The notes under the pieces are model-generated. The model saw nothing but the letters and a program-made list of their open reading frames with translations, was not told the DNA's origin and ran no database searches. From NCBI RefSeq assembly GCF_024814375.1, contig NZ_JANUXX010000006.1:62001-126000 (forward strand): DNA of 64,000 nt. Direction: 5' to 3'. A program made the position numbers and the translations under genes. Source of the DNA: Streptococcus sciuri (GTDB taxonomy: Bacteria > Bacillota > Bacilli > Lactobacillales > Streptococcaceae). This document shows positions 50,938 through 60,617 of this stretch, one piece after another; the first letter of the stretch is position 1; every line of letters begins with the position of its first letter.

Positions 50938-50966
50938 ATTATAGTAAAACTCCTCTTTCTTGTCAA
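50938..50966 (-). promoter_or_regulatory. nusG promoter
   Basis: Minus-strand TTGACA (50961-50966) and TATAAT (50938-50943), spacer 17, full consensus. A short AGCC/GGCT hairpin with T6 follows in the leader (about 50911-50925). Confidence 0.85.
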
Positions 50967-50970
50967 TGAC

Positions 50971-51000
50971 AAAAAAACTACAGCTTACAAACTGTAGTTT
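50971..51000 (-). terminator. secE terminator
   Basis: AAACTACAG (50975-50983) and CTGTAGTTT (50992-51000) form a 9-bp stem with an 8-base loop and a T7 run on the minus strand. Confidence 0.82.
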
Positions 51001-51006
51001 TACTCA

Positions 51007-51186
51007 TTACCTAAAAAATTCGAGTAACTTCATCAATCCTAACTGTAAAATCTTATCAAAAATGTAGATAATAACTGCAAAAAAAGCAGTGTATTCCAAG
51101 ATAGCGATAAAATCTGTCCAACGTTGCTTACGACCTGGCCAAGTCGTATCACGCAAAACTCTAAAAGTTCCTGTAATAAACTTCAC
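51007..51186 (-). CDS. secE: preprotein translocase subunit SecE
   Basis: A 59-residue protein starting at GTG (51186) with AGGAGG 6 bases upstream. It reads MKFITGTFRVLRDTTWP, contains the conserved WPGRKQRW region and one membrane span (about residues 28-46, AILEYTAFFAVIIYIF). SecE clamps the two halves of SecY in the translocon. Its position between rpmG and nusG is the conserved order. The single-span form is normal for Firmicutes. Confidence 0.93.
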   Translation of the reverse strand: MKFITGTFRVLRDTTWPGRKQRWTDFIAILEYTAFFAVIIYIFDKILQLGLMKLLEFFR

Positions 51187-51200
51187 GATTGTCCTCCTAA

Positions 51201-51353
51201 CTAGCGTGTCTCCTTGTGTAAGGTATAGTTTTTACAATGTTTGCAAAACTTATTAACTTCTAGTCGTGTAGGTCTGGGATTGCTACTAATTGCAATTGAA
51301 TAGTTACGACTGCCACAATCAACACACGCTAGACTCGCTTTTTTCTGTACCAT
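51201..51353 (-). CDS. rpmG: 50S ribosomal protein L33
   Basis: A 50-residue L33 of the zinc-binding (C+) type: CVDC and CKHC are the metal ligands. The conserved SRNYSI and [11 protein letters not shown] parts are present. The start at 51353 has GGGAGGTATC upstream. It lies between pbp2a and secE with short gaps. Zinc-dependent L33 usually has a zinc-independent paralogue elsewhere. Confidence 0.93.
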   Translation of the reverse strand: MVQKKASLACVDCGSRNYSIAISSNPRPTRLEVNKFCKHCKNYTLHKETR

Positions 51354-51402
51354 GATACCTCCCGTATGTGTTATTTTATCATGAAATAGCAAAGTTGGCA
51401 AG

Positions 51403-53688
51403 TTATCTAAATAAATCTACAACACTATCCCATATATTTTTAGCTTTTTCACCTAGATTAGCATCTTCAACAGCCTTGGTAATAGACTCTGCTGCATCGC
51501 TTGCAGAATCTTTGATACTATCAATGATAGACTGGGACTGACTGTTATTATCAGAACTCGTATCGTTACTACTATAGGTTGATGCGATACCATTTTCAGT
51601 GTAAGCATTGGTCACATCAAAGATGGTTCCTTTCGTATAAGGCAAAATATACGAAGCTTGTGTACTAAAGATGGTCGATGCGGTTCCTGAGCTAGAGTCT
51701 GATAAATAGTGATTTTCATCAGTTTTGTTAAAACCTAGCCATTGACTAATAACAACATCTGGAGTATAACCAATCACCCATTGGTCATTGGTAAGTTCAG
51801 CATTAAAGTCTGTCTCCGTTGTTCCTGTCTTACCTGCCAAAGTATAGCCATAAACATTAGCGTTCACTCCTGTTCCATTTGAGAATGTTCCAAGCATCAT
51901 ACTGGTCATTTTATTAGCAACGGATCGACTGATGATACGCTTAGCATTGTCTGTGAATTTCTTGACTACTTCACCACTTGCCGTCTCAATCCGAGAAATC
52001 AAGTGCGCTTTGTGCATAACACCACCATTTGCAAAAGTAGAATAAGCCTGAGCCATTTCAAGAGGATTGGTCGTGACACCACCACCAAGTGCGACACCTA
52101 ACTCCTTTTTAGTGTTAGTCATATTTAAACCAAACTTAGTACCATAAGTAAAAGCTTTATTGATACCCAGTTTGTTAAGCGTGTAAACCGCTGGAATGTT
52201 ATAAGAATTAGCAAGTGCTTGATACATTGGCACATCTTCACTTTCATAATTGCCATAATTATGTGGTTGATAGCCATTAAAGTTCATTAACTGATTAGGA
52301 AGATCCGTCTCAATCGACCAACCAGAAGCCACAGCTGGAGTATAAACCACCAAAGGCTTGATGGTCGATCCTGGGCTTCTCTCAGATTGTGTCGCATAGT
52401 TAAAACTTCTAAAGGTAGCATTCTCCGTACTATTCACACGTCCCACTAAACCACGGACGCCACCTGTCTTTGGATCTAGAGCTACACTAGCAGATTCTGC
52501 AGAGGTGTTGTCATAATAAGAAACAGGGAACAAACTCGTGTCTGCATAGGTCGTCTGCATACCTGTCTGATAGTTTTGATCCAACTCAGTATAAATCTTG
52601 TAACCGTTATTGACAATGTCCTTTTCAGATAAGCCATAAGTGCTGATAGCTTCATTGATAACCGCATCAAAGTAAGATGGGTATTTGTAATCATCGGATT
52701 TGCTAACATATGTATCGTTCAGACGATTGCCCATGCCAACTGCCATCGCCTCTTTTGCTTGACTTTTGCTGATTTTTCCAGCATTTTCCATAGCATAGAG
52801 AACCGTATTTCTGCGATTGGTTGCGTTTTTGATGGAGTAGTAAGGATTATACACCTCTGGTCCCTTAAGCATTCCAGCGAGTGTCGCTGCTTCATCCAGA
52901 GTCAGATTCGCTGCGCTTGTCCCAAAATACTTTTGACTAGCATCTTCAACACCCCATACACCATTTCCAAAATAAGAGTTGTTCAAGTACATGGTCAATA
53001 TTTCCTTCTTGCTGTACTTTTTCGTCAACTCTAGAGCTAAAAAAAATTCTCTTGCTTTCCGTTTAATCGTCTGATCCTGCGTTAGGTAAGCATTTTTTGC
53101 TAACTGCTGCGTAATGGTAGAGCCCCCTCCAAAATGCCCAAAGGTCACAACTGCCAGAAGAAAACGTGACAGATTTATTCCATTATTCTGATAAAAAGTG
53201 CGATCTTCTGTAGCAATGACAGCATTTTCTAAATCATCTGAAATAGCATCCAACTCCACATAAGTACCCTTTTGCCCTGAGAGACTACCTGCGTACGCAT
53301 TATTTTTATCATAGATTTGTGTCGTTGCTTTAAGTGCATTTTGTAAGTCTGAGACCTTAGCTGTCTTTGATAGATAAAAAAGATAAGAACCTGTCGCTAA
53401 CACAAGGATAGACAGGATAATCAGCATAATCTTTCCAATGTTGTAGCGTCGCCAAATACGCCTTACCAGACTTTCAGGAGAAGGCACTAACTGTAAAAGC
53501 ACTTTAAGCCACTTTGGTCTTATTTTTTCACTCTCTTTGTGAGCACGACTACGTTGATACACCGACTGGCGCTCTACTTGATTCTCCTCTACCTTTGGTG
53601 CAACATTCTCTCTAACGTTACTTTTTGTGTAAAACGATAATTGCTTGACCTTATCCAAGGCCTTTCTCAAAGATTCAAGTAATTTCAT
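51403..53688 (-). CDS. pbp2a: class A penicillin-binding protein 2a
   Basis: A 761-residue bifunctional peptidoglycan synthase. A cytoplasmic tail of about 75 residues and one membrane span ([21 protein letters not shown], about residues 85-105) are followed by the GT51 glycosyltransferase ([37 protein letters not shown]) and the transpeptidase with SPGSTIKP (active serine), SYN and KTGT motifs, and a Ser/Asp-rich tail with an amphipathic end. The start at 53688 is used because the longer frame crosses the extended -10. The pbp2a-rpmG-secE-nusG order is conserved in streptococci. Confidence 0.94.
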   Translation of the reverse strand: MKLLESLRKALDKVKQLSFYTKSNVRENVAPKVEENQVERQSVYQRSRAHKESEKIRPKWLKVLLQLVPSPESLVRRIWRRYNIGKIMLIILSILVLATGSYLFYLSKTAKVSDLQNALKATTQIYDKNNAYAGSLSGQKGTYVELDAISDDLENAVIATEDRTFYQNNGINLSRFLLAVVTFGHFGGGSTITQQLAKNAYLTQDQTIKRKAREFFLALELTKKYSKKEILTMYLNNSYFGNGVWGVEDASQKYFGTSAANLTLDEAATLAGMLKGPEVYNPYYSIKNATNRRNTVLYAMENAGKISKSQAKEAMAVGMGNRLNDTYVSKSDDYKYPSYFDAVINEAISTYGLSEKDIVNNGYKIYTELDQNYQTGMQTTYADTSLFPVSYYDNTSAESASVALDPKTGGVRGLVGRVNSTENATFRSFNYATQSERSPGSTIKPLVVYTPAVASGWSIETDLPNQLMNFNGYQPHNYGNYESEDVPMYQALANSYNIPAVYTLNKLGINKAFTYGTKFGLNMTNTKKELGVALGGGVTTNPLEMAQAYSTFANGGVMHKAHLISRIETASGEVVKKFTDNAKRIISRSVANKMTSMMLGTFSNGTGVNANVYGYTLAGKTGTTETDFNAELTNDQWVIGYTPDVVISQWLGFNKTDENHYLSDSSSGTASTIFSTQASYILPYTKGTIFDVTNAYTENGIASTYSSNDTSSDNNSQSQSIIDSIKDSASDAAESITKAVEDANLGEKAKNIWDSVVDLFR

Positions 53689-53752
53689 ATCGTTATTGTA
53701 CCAAAAAAAACTTAAACTATAGCAGAAAAACCTCATTTCCAAGCCAGCATGG

Positions 53753-53758
53753 TATAAT
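53753..53758 (+). promoter_or_regulatory. extended -10 of the pseudouridine synthase gene
   Basis: TATAAT preceded by ATGG, ending 6 bases before the ATG at 53765. There is no ribosome site, so the mRNA may be leaderless. Confidence 0.6.
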
Positions 53759-53764
53759 AATCCT

Positions 53765-54634
53765 ATGGTATTTCAAGTAACTTTTCAAAATCCTTATCCA
53801 AAATTAAGCATAAAAGCATTGCTTGAAGAGAAATTACTCATCCCTAGGAAAATTCGCCACTTTTTACGCATCAAAAAGCATGTCCTCATCAACGGTCATC
53901 TTATTCATTGGCAAAATAAGGTTGAACAGGGAGATAGTATCACTCTGATATTTGATGATGAGGATTATCCAAAGAAAACTATCCTATCAGGCAATAAAAA
54001 GTTAGTCTATCCTATATACGAAGATGAGCACCTTATCGTTGTCAATAAACCTGAAGGTATGAAAACCCATGCCAATCAGCCCAATGAACTTGCACTTCTC
54101 AACCATGTCTCAGCCTATGTTGGACACACTTGTTATATTGTGCATCGCCTTGATAAAGAGACCAGTGGTCTTGTCCTCTTTGCAAAGAACCCTTTTATTC
54201 TACCTATTATCAATCGTATGTTAGAAACAAAAGTTATCAAGCGCTACTACTGGGCGCTCGTTGAGGGAGCATCCTTTCCTAAAATTATCACCTATAAAGA
54301 TAAAATCGGACGACATCGCCATGATCGTAGAAAACGAGTTATTGATAATAAACATGGACAAAAAGCTATTACCCACCTAAAACGCATCAAAAGCTATCCC
54401 AAAGCTCAACTTTTACAATGTCAACTAGATACTGGAAGAACACATCAGATACGCGTGCACCTCTCCTATCATAAACACCCCATTATCGGAGATCCTCTCT
54501 ACCATTCCCATCCTAAAGGACGTCTCATGCTCCACGCTTATCAGCTGACACTGACACATCCTTTGACTGGAAAAAATCTTACTCTTTATGCAACATCTGA
54601 TAGCTTTAAAAAATGCCTAAACACCCAAGTTTAA
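53765..54634 (+). CDS. RluA-family pseudouridine synthase
   Basis: A 289-residue enzyme of the RluA/RluD family. An N-terminal S4-like region (IRHFLRIKKHVLINGHLI) is followed by the catalytic HRLDKETSGLVLFAKN with the essential aspartate and the C-terminal RTHQIRVHLSYHKHPIIGDPLY. It isomerises uridines in rRNA or tRNA; the exact site is not known from sequence. It is monocistronic and starts right at a promoter. Confidence 0.9.
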   Translation: MVFQVTFQNPYPKLSIKALLEEKLLIPRKIRHFLRIKKHVLINGHLIHWQNKVEQGDSITLIFDDEDYPKKTILSGNKKLVYPIYEDEHLIVVNKPEGMKTHANQPNELALLNHVSAYVGHTCYIVHRLDKETSGLVLFAKNPFILPIINRMLETKVIKRYYWALVEGASFPKIITYKDKIGRHRHDRRKRVIDNKHGQKAITHLKRIKSYPKAQLLQCQLDTGRTHQIRVHLSYHKHPIIGDPLYHSHPKGRLMLHAYQLTLTHPLTGKNLTLYATSDSFKKCLNTQV

Positions 54635-54650
54635 AAGTGTTTAGACATTT
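54617..54650 (+). terminator. pseudouridine synthase gene terminator
   Basis: CTAAACAC (54617-54624) and GTGTTTAG (54637-54644) form an 8-bp stem with a 12-base loop, extended to CATTTTTG. It overlaps the stop codon. Confidence 0.68.
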
Positions 54651-54671
54651 TTGTGATATTTTCTTAAAGAA

Positions 54672-55538
54672 CTATTTTTTTACTTGACCTCCTTCGACTA
54701 CAATCTCATCTGGCTTAGCACTGTCACCATAGATAGGTTTGAGAGTTTCATCAAAGTCTTTGTGGAAAAAGTTTTCTTTACCAAGTTTTTTAATTGTTTT
54801 ATTAATGAAGCTACGTAATTCTTTGTTGCCCTTTTGAACTGCAGGAGCGATAGTTTCAACATCACCAAGAGAAGTAATTCCCACTTCATAACCCTTATTT
54901 TCCAAAGACCAAGCCAGCACTTCTGTGTTATCCGTACTAAAGGCATCACCTCGACCATCAAGAAGAGCAGCATAGGCATCGCTATATTGATCAAATTTGA
55001 CAAGTTCAATATCTGGATAATGCTTGCTAAAATATGTTTCGGCGGTTGTTCCTTTACTAACGATGAGTTTCTTACCCTTGAGCTGATCAACCTTAGTGAT
55101 TAACTCTTTTTTAGGGGAAACAACACCTAGAGATACTTTCATGTATGGGAGAGCAAAATCAACCTGTTGGGCTCTCTCCTTAGTAACAGTAAAATTGGCG
55201 AGAATAATGTCTACCTTTCCTGAAACTAAATATTCCGCCCGACTAGCTGCATCAACGGGAACGTACTTGACCTTGACTCCCAACTCTTTACCAAGCTGAT
55301 TACCAAAATAAACATCATAGCCTTGGTAATCACCATTTTCATCGACATAGCCAAAGGGTTTCTTATCGCTAAATACACCGATAGTAACTTTACCGCTTTT
55401 CTTGATTTCCTCAAGACTACGAGCAGTTCCTGAAGCTTGGCTGGTATTGTCATTAGAGCTCTGCTGACTACAAGCTCCGAGGAGGACAGCAAAGAGAAGG
55501 ACGCTTAAAAATGTAGTGATTTTGTGCAATGTTTTCAT
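54672..55538 (-). CDS. amino-acid ABC transporter substrate-binding lipoprotein
   Basis: A 288-residue family 3 solute-binding protein. A signal peptide with lipobox LLGAC puts the lipidated cysteine at residue 23, followed by a Ser/Asn linker. Binding-domain motifs include VTIGVFSDKKPFGYVDENGDYQGYDV, VDIILANFTVTKERA and GRGDAFSTDNTEVL. It delivers a polar amino acid to the permease. The sequence is close in style to cysteine/cystine or glutamate-type binding proteins, but the ligand cannot be set by eye. Last gene of a four-gene operon. Confidence 0.87.
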   Translation of the reverse strand: MKTLHKITTFLSVLLFAVLLGACSQQSSNDNTSQASGTARSLEEIKKSGKVTIGVFSDKKPFGYVDENGDYQGYDVYFGNQLGKELGVKVKYVPVDAASRAEYLVSGKVDIILANFTVTKERAQQVDFALPYMKVSLGVVSPKKELITKVDQLKGKKLIVSKGTTAETYFSKHYPDIELVKFDQYSDAYAALLDGRGDAFSTDNTEVLAWSLENKGYEVGITSLGDVETIAPAVQKGNKELRSFINKTIKKLGKENFFHKDFDETLKPIYGDSAKPDEIVVEGGQVKK

Positions 55539-55549
55539 AAATTTCTCCT

Positions 55550-56305
55550 TTATTGGTAGCTGGGAGCAGTGTAGTGAAAGGTAGATAGGAACTTCCGCAC
55601 ACGCTCACTCTTGGTTTTGGTAAAAAATTGTTCCGTCGTATCTTCTTCAAGAACTTTGCCTTGATCCATAAAGATAATGCGATCTGCGACCTCACGAGCA
55701 AAACTCAGTTCATGGGTCACGATAATCATAGTCCGCTCTTCTTGGGCTAAATCGGTCATCAAATCCAGCACTTCCTTGACCATCTCAGGATCTAAAGAAG
55801 CCGTCACCTCATCAAAAAGGAGAATTTCAGGATTCATGAGAATAGCACGAATGATGGCGACCCGTTGCTTTTGTCCACCCGAGAGTTGGCGGATAAAATG
55901 CTTTTTATAATCAAGCAGACCAACTCGCTCAAGCAGATTTTCTGCCTCTCTGATGACAGCTTCTCTCTTGCGTTTTTGCACCTTGACAGGAGCTAGAATT
56001 AGATTTTCTAGAACATTGAGATGGGGAAAAAGCTCGTAATTTTGAAAAACCATGCCAATTTTCTGGCGAAGTGAGGTCAAATCATTCTTTTTCTCATGAA
56101 CGGCTTGTTCGTGGAAATAAATCTGTCCCTGATTAATATTTTCAAGACCGTTGATGGTGCGAAGTAGAGTCGATTTCCCACAACCCGAAGATCCGAGAAT
56201 AACTAGGATTTCGCCTTTTTTCACTTCAAAGGAAATTCCTTTCAGAATCGGACGTTCTCCAAAAGATTTTTCGATATTGTCTAAACGTAAAATACTTGCT
56301 GACAT
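55550..56305 (-). CDS. amino-acid ABC transporter ATP-binding protein
   Basis: A 251-residue polar amino-acid-type ABC ATPase. Walker A is GSSGCGKSTLL (about 34-44), the Q-loop MVFQNYELFPHLNV, the signature LSGGQKQRVAIIRA, Walker B EILLFDEVTAS and the switch histidine VTHELSFA. The short C-terminus without a regulatory domain is typical. It follows the permease genes directly and precedes the binding-protein gene by 11 bases. Confidence 0.9.
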   Translation of the reverse strand: MSASILRLDNIEKSFGERPILKGISFEVKKGEILVILGSSGCGKSTLLRTINGLENINQGQIYFHEQAVHEKKNDLTSLRQKIGMVFQNYELFPHLNVLENLILAPVKVQKRKREAVIREAENLLERVGLLDYKKHFIRQLSGGQKQRVAIIRAILMNPEILLFDEVTASLDPEMVKEVLDLMTDLAQEERTMIIVTHELSFAREVADRIIFMDQGKVLEEDTTEQFFTKTKSERVRKFLSTFHYTAPSYQ

Positions 56306-56983
56306 TTAATCCCTCCAATGTGTTTCAAGATAGCTGGCAAGCTTGGAAATAGGAAAGCAGATAGCGAAATAGAGTAAAAAAATTGTTCCATAAACAGCAA
56401 AGGCAGCCTTAGGAATAGCTAAGCGATTGCTCTCGATAATCTGCTGTCCTACCTTGACCATTTCGACTACACCAATCAAGACAACCAAAGAGGTGGTCTT
56501 AATCATACGAGTGATGAGGTTAATCATCTGGGGTAGAAGTCTTCGAAAGACTTGAGGCAATATAATGTAGCGGTAGAGCTGGTTTTTGGAAAGACCCAGA
56601 GCCAAACCACTTTCAGACTGGTGCGGGGGCAAGGAGTGAATGGCTGCCTGCACCAAATCGCCCATTTCCGCAATGCCCCAGAGGGAAAAGACGATAATCG
56701 AGGCAGTCCAGCCCGAGAGGTTGATGTGAAGAGTTTTGGATAGTCCAAAATAAACCAGAAAGAGCAAAACCAACTGAGGCATAATTCGGATAAATTCCAA
56801 ATAAAGATGACCTATTGTCCGCACCAATATTCCCCCCCTCGTCAGCCAAATACCCCAGATTAATCCGAGAACAAGAGAAATGAGAACCGATAGGAAAGCG
56901 ATACCTATGGTAACTCCTGCCCCTTGCAAAAGTCTAAAGAAGTTATTTCCTTGCGAGAATACTTGAAGACCCAAATCCGGCAT
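56306..56983 (-). CDS. amino-acid ABC transporter permease (second)
   Basis: A 225-residue His/Glu/Gln-type permease with about five spans (for example GVTIGIAFLSVLISLVLGL at residues 22-40). The EAA-type loop lies in SLPPHQSESGLALGLSKNQLYRYIILPQ, where the ATPase docks. Its 5' end overlaps the preceding permease gene by 41 bases, a strong sign of coupling. Confidence 0.88.
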   Translation of the reverse strand: MPDLGLQVFSQGNNFFRLLQGAGVTIGIAFLSVLISLVLGLIWGIWLTRGGILVRTIGHLYLEFIRIMPQLVLLFLVYFGLSKTLHINLSGWTASIIVFSLWGIAEMGDLVQAAIHSLPPHQSESGLALGLSKNQLYRYIILPQVFRRLLPQMINLITRMIKTTSLVVLIGVVEMVKVGQQIIESNRLAIPKAAFAVYGTIFLLYFAICFPISKLASYLETHWRD

Positions 56984-57623
56984 AGCGACTTCTCCTTTCT
57001 AACCAGTGAAATAGGAGGGAAATAGGTAAGAGTATGAGCAGGTAAGCAAAGACCAAGAGCAATAGAGCCTCGTCTGTTTCATAGTAAAGACCAATCAAAT
57101 CCTTTGCCACATACATGAGGTCGGCAAGAGCAATAACCGAAAAAACCGAGGTTTCCTTGAGCAAAAAGATGACATTAGCACTAAAAGAAGGGAGGCTAAT
57201 GGATAGAGCCTGGGGCAAAATGATGTGAAAAAAGATTTGATAGTCCTTAAAACCCAGAGCAAGAGCTGAATCCAGCTGATTTTTTCCCACGGCCTCAAGA
57301 CCACTGCGAAAGGTTTCCGCCATGTAGGACCCTCCCAGAAAGATTAGCCCAAAGATGGCACAATGTTCTGAAGATAGGGTCAAACCTAGCTTAGGTAAAC
57401 CAAAATAGAAAAAGAAAAGCTGAATCAAGAGGGGAGTATTACGGGAAATCTCGATATAGATCTGAGCCAATTGAGATAAAATAGGTAGGCGATAGAATCG
57501 TACCAAAGCCATGAGTAGCCCCCAAATACTAGCTCCCAAAATTCCAAAAAAAGCTAGACTCGCTGTCTTAATAAGAGCCTCTTGGTAGAGAGGCCAATAC
57601 CGAATCATAAAATCCCAATTCAT
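56943..57623 (-). CDS. amino-acid ABC transporter permease (first)
   Basis: A 226-residue permease of the same family, about five spans. The EAA loop is visible as AVGKNQLDSALALGFKDYQIFFHIILPQA. The start at 57623 (MNWDFMIRYWPLY) has GGAGGTACAGC upstream; the frame stays open 33 codons further but through a palindromic promoter region. It forms a heterodimer with the other permease. Confidence 0.88.
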   Translation of the reverse strand: MNWDFMIRYWPLYQEALIKTASLAFFGILGASIWGLLMALVRFYRLPILSQLAQIYIEISRNTPLLIQLFFFYFGLPKLGLTLSSEHCAIFGLIFLGGSYMAETFRSGLEAVGKNQLDSALALGFKDYQIFFHIILPQALSISLPSFSANVIFLLKETSVFSVIALADLMYVAKDLIGLYYETDEALLLLVFAYLLILLPISLLFHWLERRSRYAGFGSSSILARK

Positions 57624-57675
57624 GCTGTACCTCCTATCGACGATAGTAAAAGTGTAGCATAAATTTTTCTTCTTG

Positions 57676-57720
57676 GATAATAGTATTTTTTTATCAATCT
57701 GATAAAAGAATACTATTATC
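57676..57720. promoter_or_regulatory. 45-bp dyad upstream of the amino-acid transporter operon
   Basis: Perfect 12-bp outer arms (57676-57687 and 57709-57720, GATAATAGTATT and its complement) and a 7-bp inner arm (TTTTATC/GATAAAA) around a 5-base centre. It overlaps a possible promoter (TTATCA 57700-57705, 17 bases, TATTAT 57677-57682 on the minus strand). Not followed by T-runs, so an operator is likelier than a terminator. Confidence 0.55.
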
Positions 57721-57773
57721 AAAAAAGGAGAAAAAGACTACTCCCTCCTTTTAAATTCTTTTAGATAAGAAAC

Positions 57774-57826
57774 AAGAAAAACTTGCTTACGATAAGTTTT
57801 AACCCTAAGAACCTATCGTAAACAAG
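57774..57826 (-). terminator. terminator of the alpha (rplQ) operon
   Basis: On the minus strand CTTGTTTACGATA (57814-57826) pairs with TATCGTAAGCAAG (57782-57794) with one mismatch, followed by TTTTTC. It is about 130 bases after the rplQ stop. Confidence 0.72.
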
Positions 57827-57848
57827 CCTTTCTTGCTTTATTAACATT

Positions 57849-57943
57849 ATGATGAGTGTTCCCACTAAAGGGGTAATCCTTTAGCGGTAGACCAGAGCTA
57901 GACTAAGATACCTTTACTGCGATACCCATCATCATAACACTCA
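57849..57943. other. structured intergenic element downstream of rplQ
   Basis: A closing stem of TGAGTGTT (57853-57860) and AACACTCA (57936-57943) encloses a 10-bp hairpin (57862-57871 with 57878-57887, one wobble) and two direct copies of GATACC (57907-57912, 57921-57926). No family is recognised. It lies within the rplQ 3' untranslated region before the terminator. Confidence 0.45.
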
Positions 57944-57957
57944 ACAAAATTGATGAT

Positions 57958-58344
57958 TTAAACTAATTCAATGATAGCCATCGGTGCTGCATCACCACGA
58001 CGTGGCTCTGTTTTTAGAATACGAGTGTATCCACCATTACGTTCAGTATAACGAGGTGCAATGTCATCAAATAATTTTTGAAGTGCTGTAGTAGCAGTAT
58101 ACTTATCAGTTGCTTCATCATAGTTTTCACTCGCAATTTCGTTACGAACAAATGCTGCTGCTTGACGACGAGCATGCAAATCGCCACGTTTACCAAGAGT
58201 AATCATCTTTTCAACTGTTTTACGGATTTCTTTAGCACGAGCTTCAGTTGTAACAATTGATTCGTTGATAATAAGATCAGTTGTCAAATCACGAAGCATT
58301 GCTTTACGTTGTGAGCTAGTACGTCCTAGTTTACGGTAAGCCAT
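57958..58344 (-). CDS. rplQ: 50S ribosomal protein L17
   Basis: A 128-residue L17 beginning [25 protein letters not shown], with [15 protein letters not shown] and [23 protein letters not shown], all typical. It is the last gene of the alpha operon, 22 bases after rpoA. Confidence 0.97.
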   Translation of the reverse strand: MAYRKLGRTSSQRKAMLRDLTTDLIINESIVTTEARAKEIRKTVEKMITLGKRGDLHARRQAAAFVRNEIASENYDEATDKYTATTALQKLFDDIAPRYTERNGGYTRILKTEPRRGDAAPMAIIELV

Positions 58345-58366
58345 GAGTTCCTCCTCTTTTTAATTT

Positions 58367-59305
58367 TTATTTATCATTTTTAAGTCCAAGACCTAATTCA
58401 GCCAATTTTACCTTGACTTCTTCAAGACTCTTACGACCAAGGTTACGAACCTTCATCATCTCAGGTTCACTCTTCTCCGTCAAATCAAGTACTGTGTTGA
58501 TGCCAGCACGTTTGAGACAATTGTAAGAACGAACTGATAAATCAAGTTCTTCGATTGTACGGTCAAGCACTTTCTCATCATTTACTTGATCTGCTTCTTT
58601 CATAACTTCAGTTGTTTTAGCAACTTCTGTTAAGTCAGTAAAGAGATTCAAGTGTTCAATAAGGATACGTGCTGAAAGGCCCAGAGCATCTTCAGGAATG
58701 ATTGTACCATTTGTCATGATTTCAACGGTTAATTTATCAAAACCATCATTGCTTCCGACACGAGCAGGTTCTACTTGATAATTAACTTTTTTGACTGGAG
58801 TATAGATAGAATCAACCGCCAAAGTTCCCACTGGAGCATCGTCTTTTTTATTGCCTTCAGCTGGTACATAACCACGGTTTTTTGCCACAGTCATCGTTGC
58901 CTTAAGGGAATGACCCTCCGCAATAGTAAAAAGATAATGATTGGGGTTAACAATTTCAATATCACTATCTGTTAAAATATCTCCTGCAGTTACCTCTGCT
59001 GGTCCTTTTACATCAAGTTCAATCATCTTTTCGTCTTCGACGTAAGACTTTACAGCAAGCCCTTTTATATTAAGGATAATTTGCATCACATCTTCTCGGA
59101 CACCTGGGATAGTATCAAACTCGTGTAAAACTCCATCAATTTTGATAGATGTTACTGCTGCACCAGGAAGTGAGGACAGAAGAACACGACGAAGAGAATT
59201 TCCCAAGGTTGTCCCATAACCACGCTCAAGTGGCTCGATAACAAATTTGCCGTAATCTTTATTTTCATCAATTTTTGTTATCAATGGTTTTTCAAACTCA
59301 ATCAT
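58367..59305 (-). CDS. rpoA: DNA-directed RNA polymerase subunit alpha
   Basis: A 312-residue alpha subunit. The N-terminal assembly domain (1 to about 230) shows [25 protein letters not shown]; the C-terminal domain (from about 245) shows [22 protein letters not shown] and [10 protein letters not shown], which contacts UP elements and activators. Length is usual for Firmicutes. It lies between rpsK and rplQ. Confidence 0.97.
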   Translation of the reverse strand: MIEFEKPLITKIDENKDYGKFVIEPLERGYGTTLGNSLRRVLLSSLPGAAVTSIKIDGVLHEFDTIPGVREDVMQIILNIKGLAVKSYVEDEKMIELDVKGPAEVTAGDILTDSDIEIVNPNHYLFTIAEGHSLKATMTVAKNRGYVPAEGNKKDDAPVGTLAVDSIYTPVKKVNYQVEPARVGSNDGFDKLTVEIMTNGTIIPEDALGLSARILIEHLNLFTDLTEVAKTTEVMKEADQVNDEKVLDRTIEELDLSVRSYNCLKRAGINTVLDLTEKSEPEMMKVRNLGRKSLEEVKVKLAELGLGLKNDK

Positions 59306-59353
59306 TTGGTTGCTCCCTCTTAAACGAAAAGTTGTGTACGACTATTGTTACGA

Positions 59354-59737
59354 TTATACACGACGACGTTTTGGAGGACGAGCACCATTGTGTGGTACAG
59401 GTGTTACATCACGAATTGATGTTACTTCAAGACCAGCCGCTGCAAGAGCTCGAATAGCAGATTCACGACCTGAGCCAGGACCTTTTACAGTAACTTCAAC
59501 TGTTTTAACACCGTGATCTTGTGCTGACTTAGCAGCAGCCTCAGCAGCCATTTGAGCAGCAAATGGTGTAGATTTACGTGAGCCTTTAAAGCCAAGCGCA
59601 CCAGCTGATGACCACGCAAGAGCATTACCATGCACATCTGTAATCATAACAATTGTGTTATTGAATGTAGCGTGAATATGTGCAACACCAGATTCGATGT
59701 TTTTTTTCACACGACGTTTACGTGTTGGTTTAGCCAA
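59354..59737 (-). CDS. rpsK: 30S ribosomal protein S11
   Basis: A 127-residue platform protein. [30 protein letters not shown] and the C-terminal [16 protein letters not shown] are the conserved parts. It follows rpsM by 17 bases and precedes rpoA by 48. Confidence 0.97.
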   Translation of the reverse strand: MAKPTRKRRVKKNIESGVAHIHATFNNTIVMITDVHGNALAWSSAGALGFKGSRKSTPFAAQMAAEAAAKSAQDHGVKTVEVTVKGPGSGRESAIRALAAAGLEVTSIRDVTPVPHNGARPPKRRRV

Positions 59738-59754
59738 TTTGTTTACCTCCTATT

Positions 59755-60120
59755 TTATTTTTTCTTACCAGCAATCGCAACAGCTTTCCCTTTACGAGTG
59801 CGAGCATTGTTTTTAGTGTTTTGTCCACGGACAGGAAGTCCACGACGGTGACGGATTCCACGATATGAACCGATTTCCATCAATCGTTTGATATTTAAGT
59901 TTACTTCACGACGAAGGTCACCTTCCACTTTTATAGCATCCACTTCACGACGAATCGCATCTTCTTGATCTGATGTCAAATCTTTTACACGGATATCTTC
60001 AGATACACCCGCTGCTGCTAAAATCTTTTTAGATGTCGCAAGTCCGATACCATATACATAAGTAAGCGATACAACTACGCGTTTATCGTTTGGAATATCA
60101 ACTCCAGCAATACGAGCCAT
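59755..60120 (-). CDS. rpsM: 30S ribosomal protein S13
   Basis: A 121-residue head protein contacting the 50S subunit and P-site tRNA. It begins [21 protein letters not shown] and ends in [18 protein letters not shown] plus a basic tail. It follows rpmJ by 17 bases. Confidence 0.97.
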   Translation of the reverse strand: MARIAGVDIPNDKRVVVSLTYVYGIGLATSKKILAAAGVSEDIRVKDLTSDQEDAIRREVDAIKVEGDLRREVNLNIKRLMEIGSYRGIRHRRGLPVRGQNTKNNARTRKGKAVAIAGKKK

Positions 60121-60137
60121 GTTTTCTCCTTTCTACA

Positions 60138-60254
60138 TTATCCTTGACGTTGTTTGTGTTTTGGATTTGATGGACAAATTACCATAACACGACCGTTACG
60201 ACGAATAACTTTGCAGTATTCGCAAATTGGTTTAACCGATGGTCTTACCTTCAT
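60138..60254 (-). CDS. rpmJ: 50S ribosomal protein L36
   Basis: A 38-residue protein, [19 protein letters not shown], with the zinc ligands CEYC, a further Cys (VICPSNP) and His (KHKQRQG). It lies between infA and rpsM in the usual order, and is the zinc-binding form. Confidence 0.93.
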   Translation of the reverse strand: MKVRPSVKPICEYCKVIRRNGRVMVICPSNPKHKQRQG

Positions 60255-60278
60255 TTTTAATCCCTCCAAGTATTTCGA

Positions 60279-60497
60279 TTATTTAAAGCGGTATGTGATA
60301 CGACCACGAGTAAGATCATAAGGACTCATTTCAACTGTAACACGGTCTCCCACTAAAATGCGAATATAATTCTTACGGATTTTCCCAGATACGGTTGCTA
60401 AAATCTGATGTCCATTTTCCAACTCGACAGTAAACATAGCATTAGGCATGGTTTCAATCACTTTGCCCTCAATTTCAATCACATCTTCTTTTGCCAC
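60279..60497 (-). CDS. infA: translation initiation factor IF-1
   Basis: A 72-residue OB-fold protein that fills the ribosomal A site during initiation. It begins [20 protein letters not shown] and ends [12 protein letters not shown]. It is downstream of adk and has its own promoter at 60574-60602. Confidence 0.96.
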   Translation of the reverse strand: MAKEDVIEIEGKVIETMPNAMFTVELENGHQILATVSGKIRKNYIRILVGDRVTVEMSPYDLTRGRITYRFK

Positions 60498-60573
60498 GCA
60501 AAAGTACCCCCCCTAAAATTTCGATTAGATAGCCTCTAAAGATAGAGACAACAATTATAAGTCAGACTATTTC

Positions 60574-60602
60574 AGTATACCATGACTTTCCTAACTTATC
60601 AA
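60574..60602 (-). promoter_or_regulatory. promoter for infA-rpmJ-rpsM-rpsK-rpoA-rplQ
   Basis: Minus-strand TTGATA (60597-60602) and TATACT (60574-60579) with a 17-base spacer and extended TGG. The -35 lies within the gap after adk. Confidence 0.75.
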
Positions 60603-60617
60603 GTATTACAAATAAAT

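Noticed and set aside
57830..57957. Possible tRNA or tRNA-like gene downstream of rplQ
   Set aside because: The stems do not form a cloverleaf with a T-loop GTTC or a CCA-type acceptor; it is left as an unclassified structured element.
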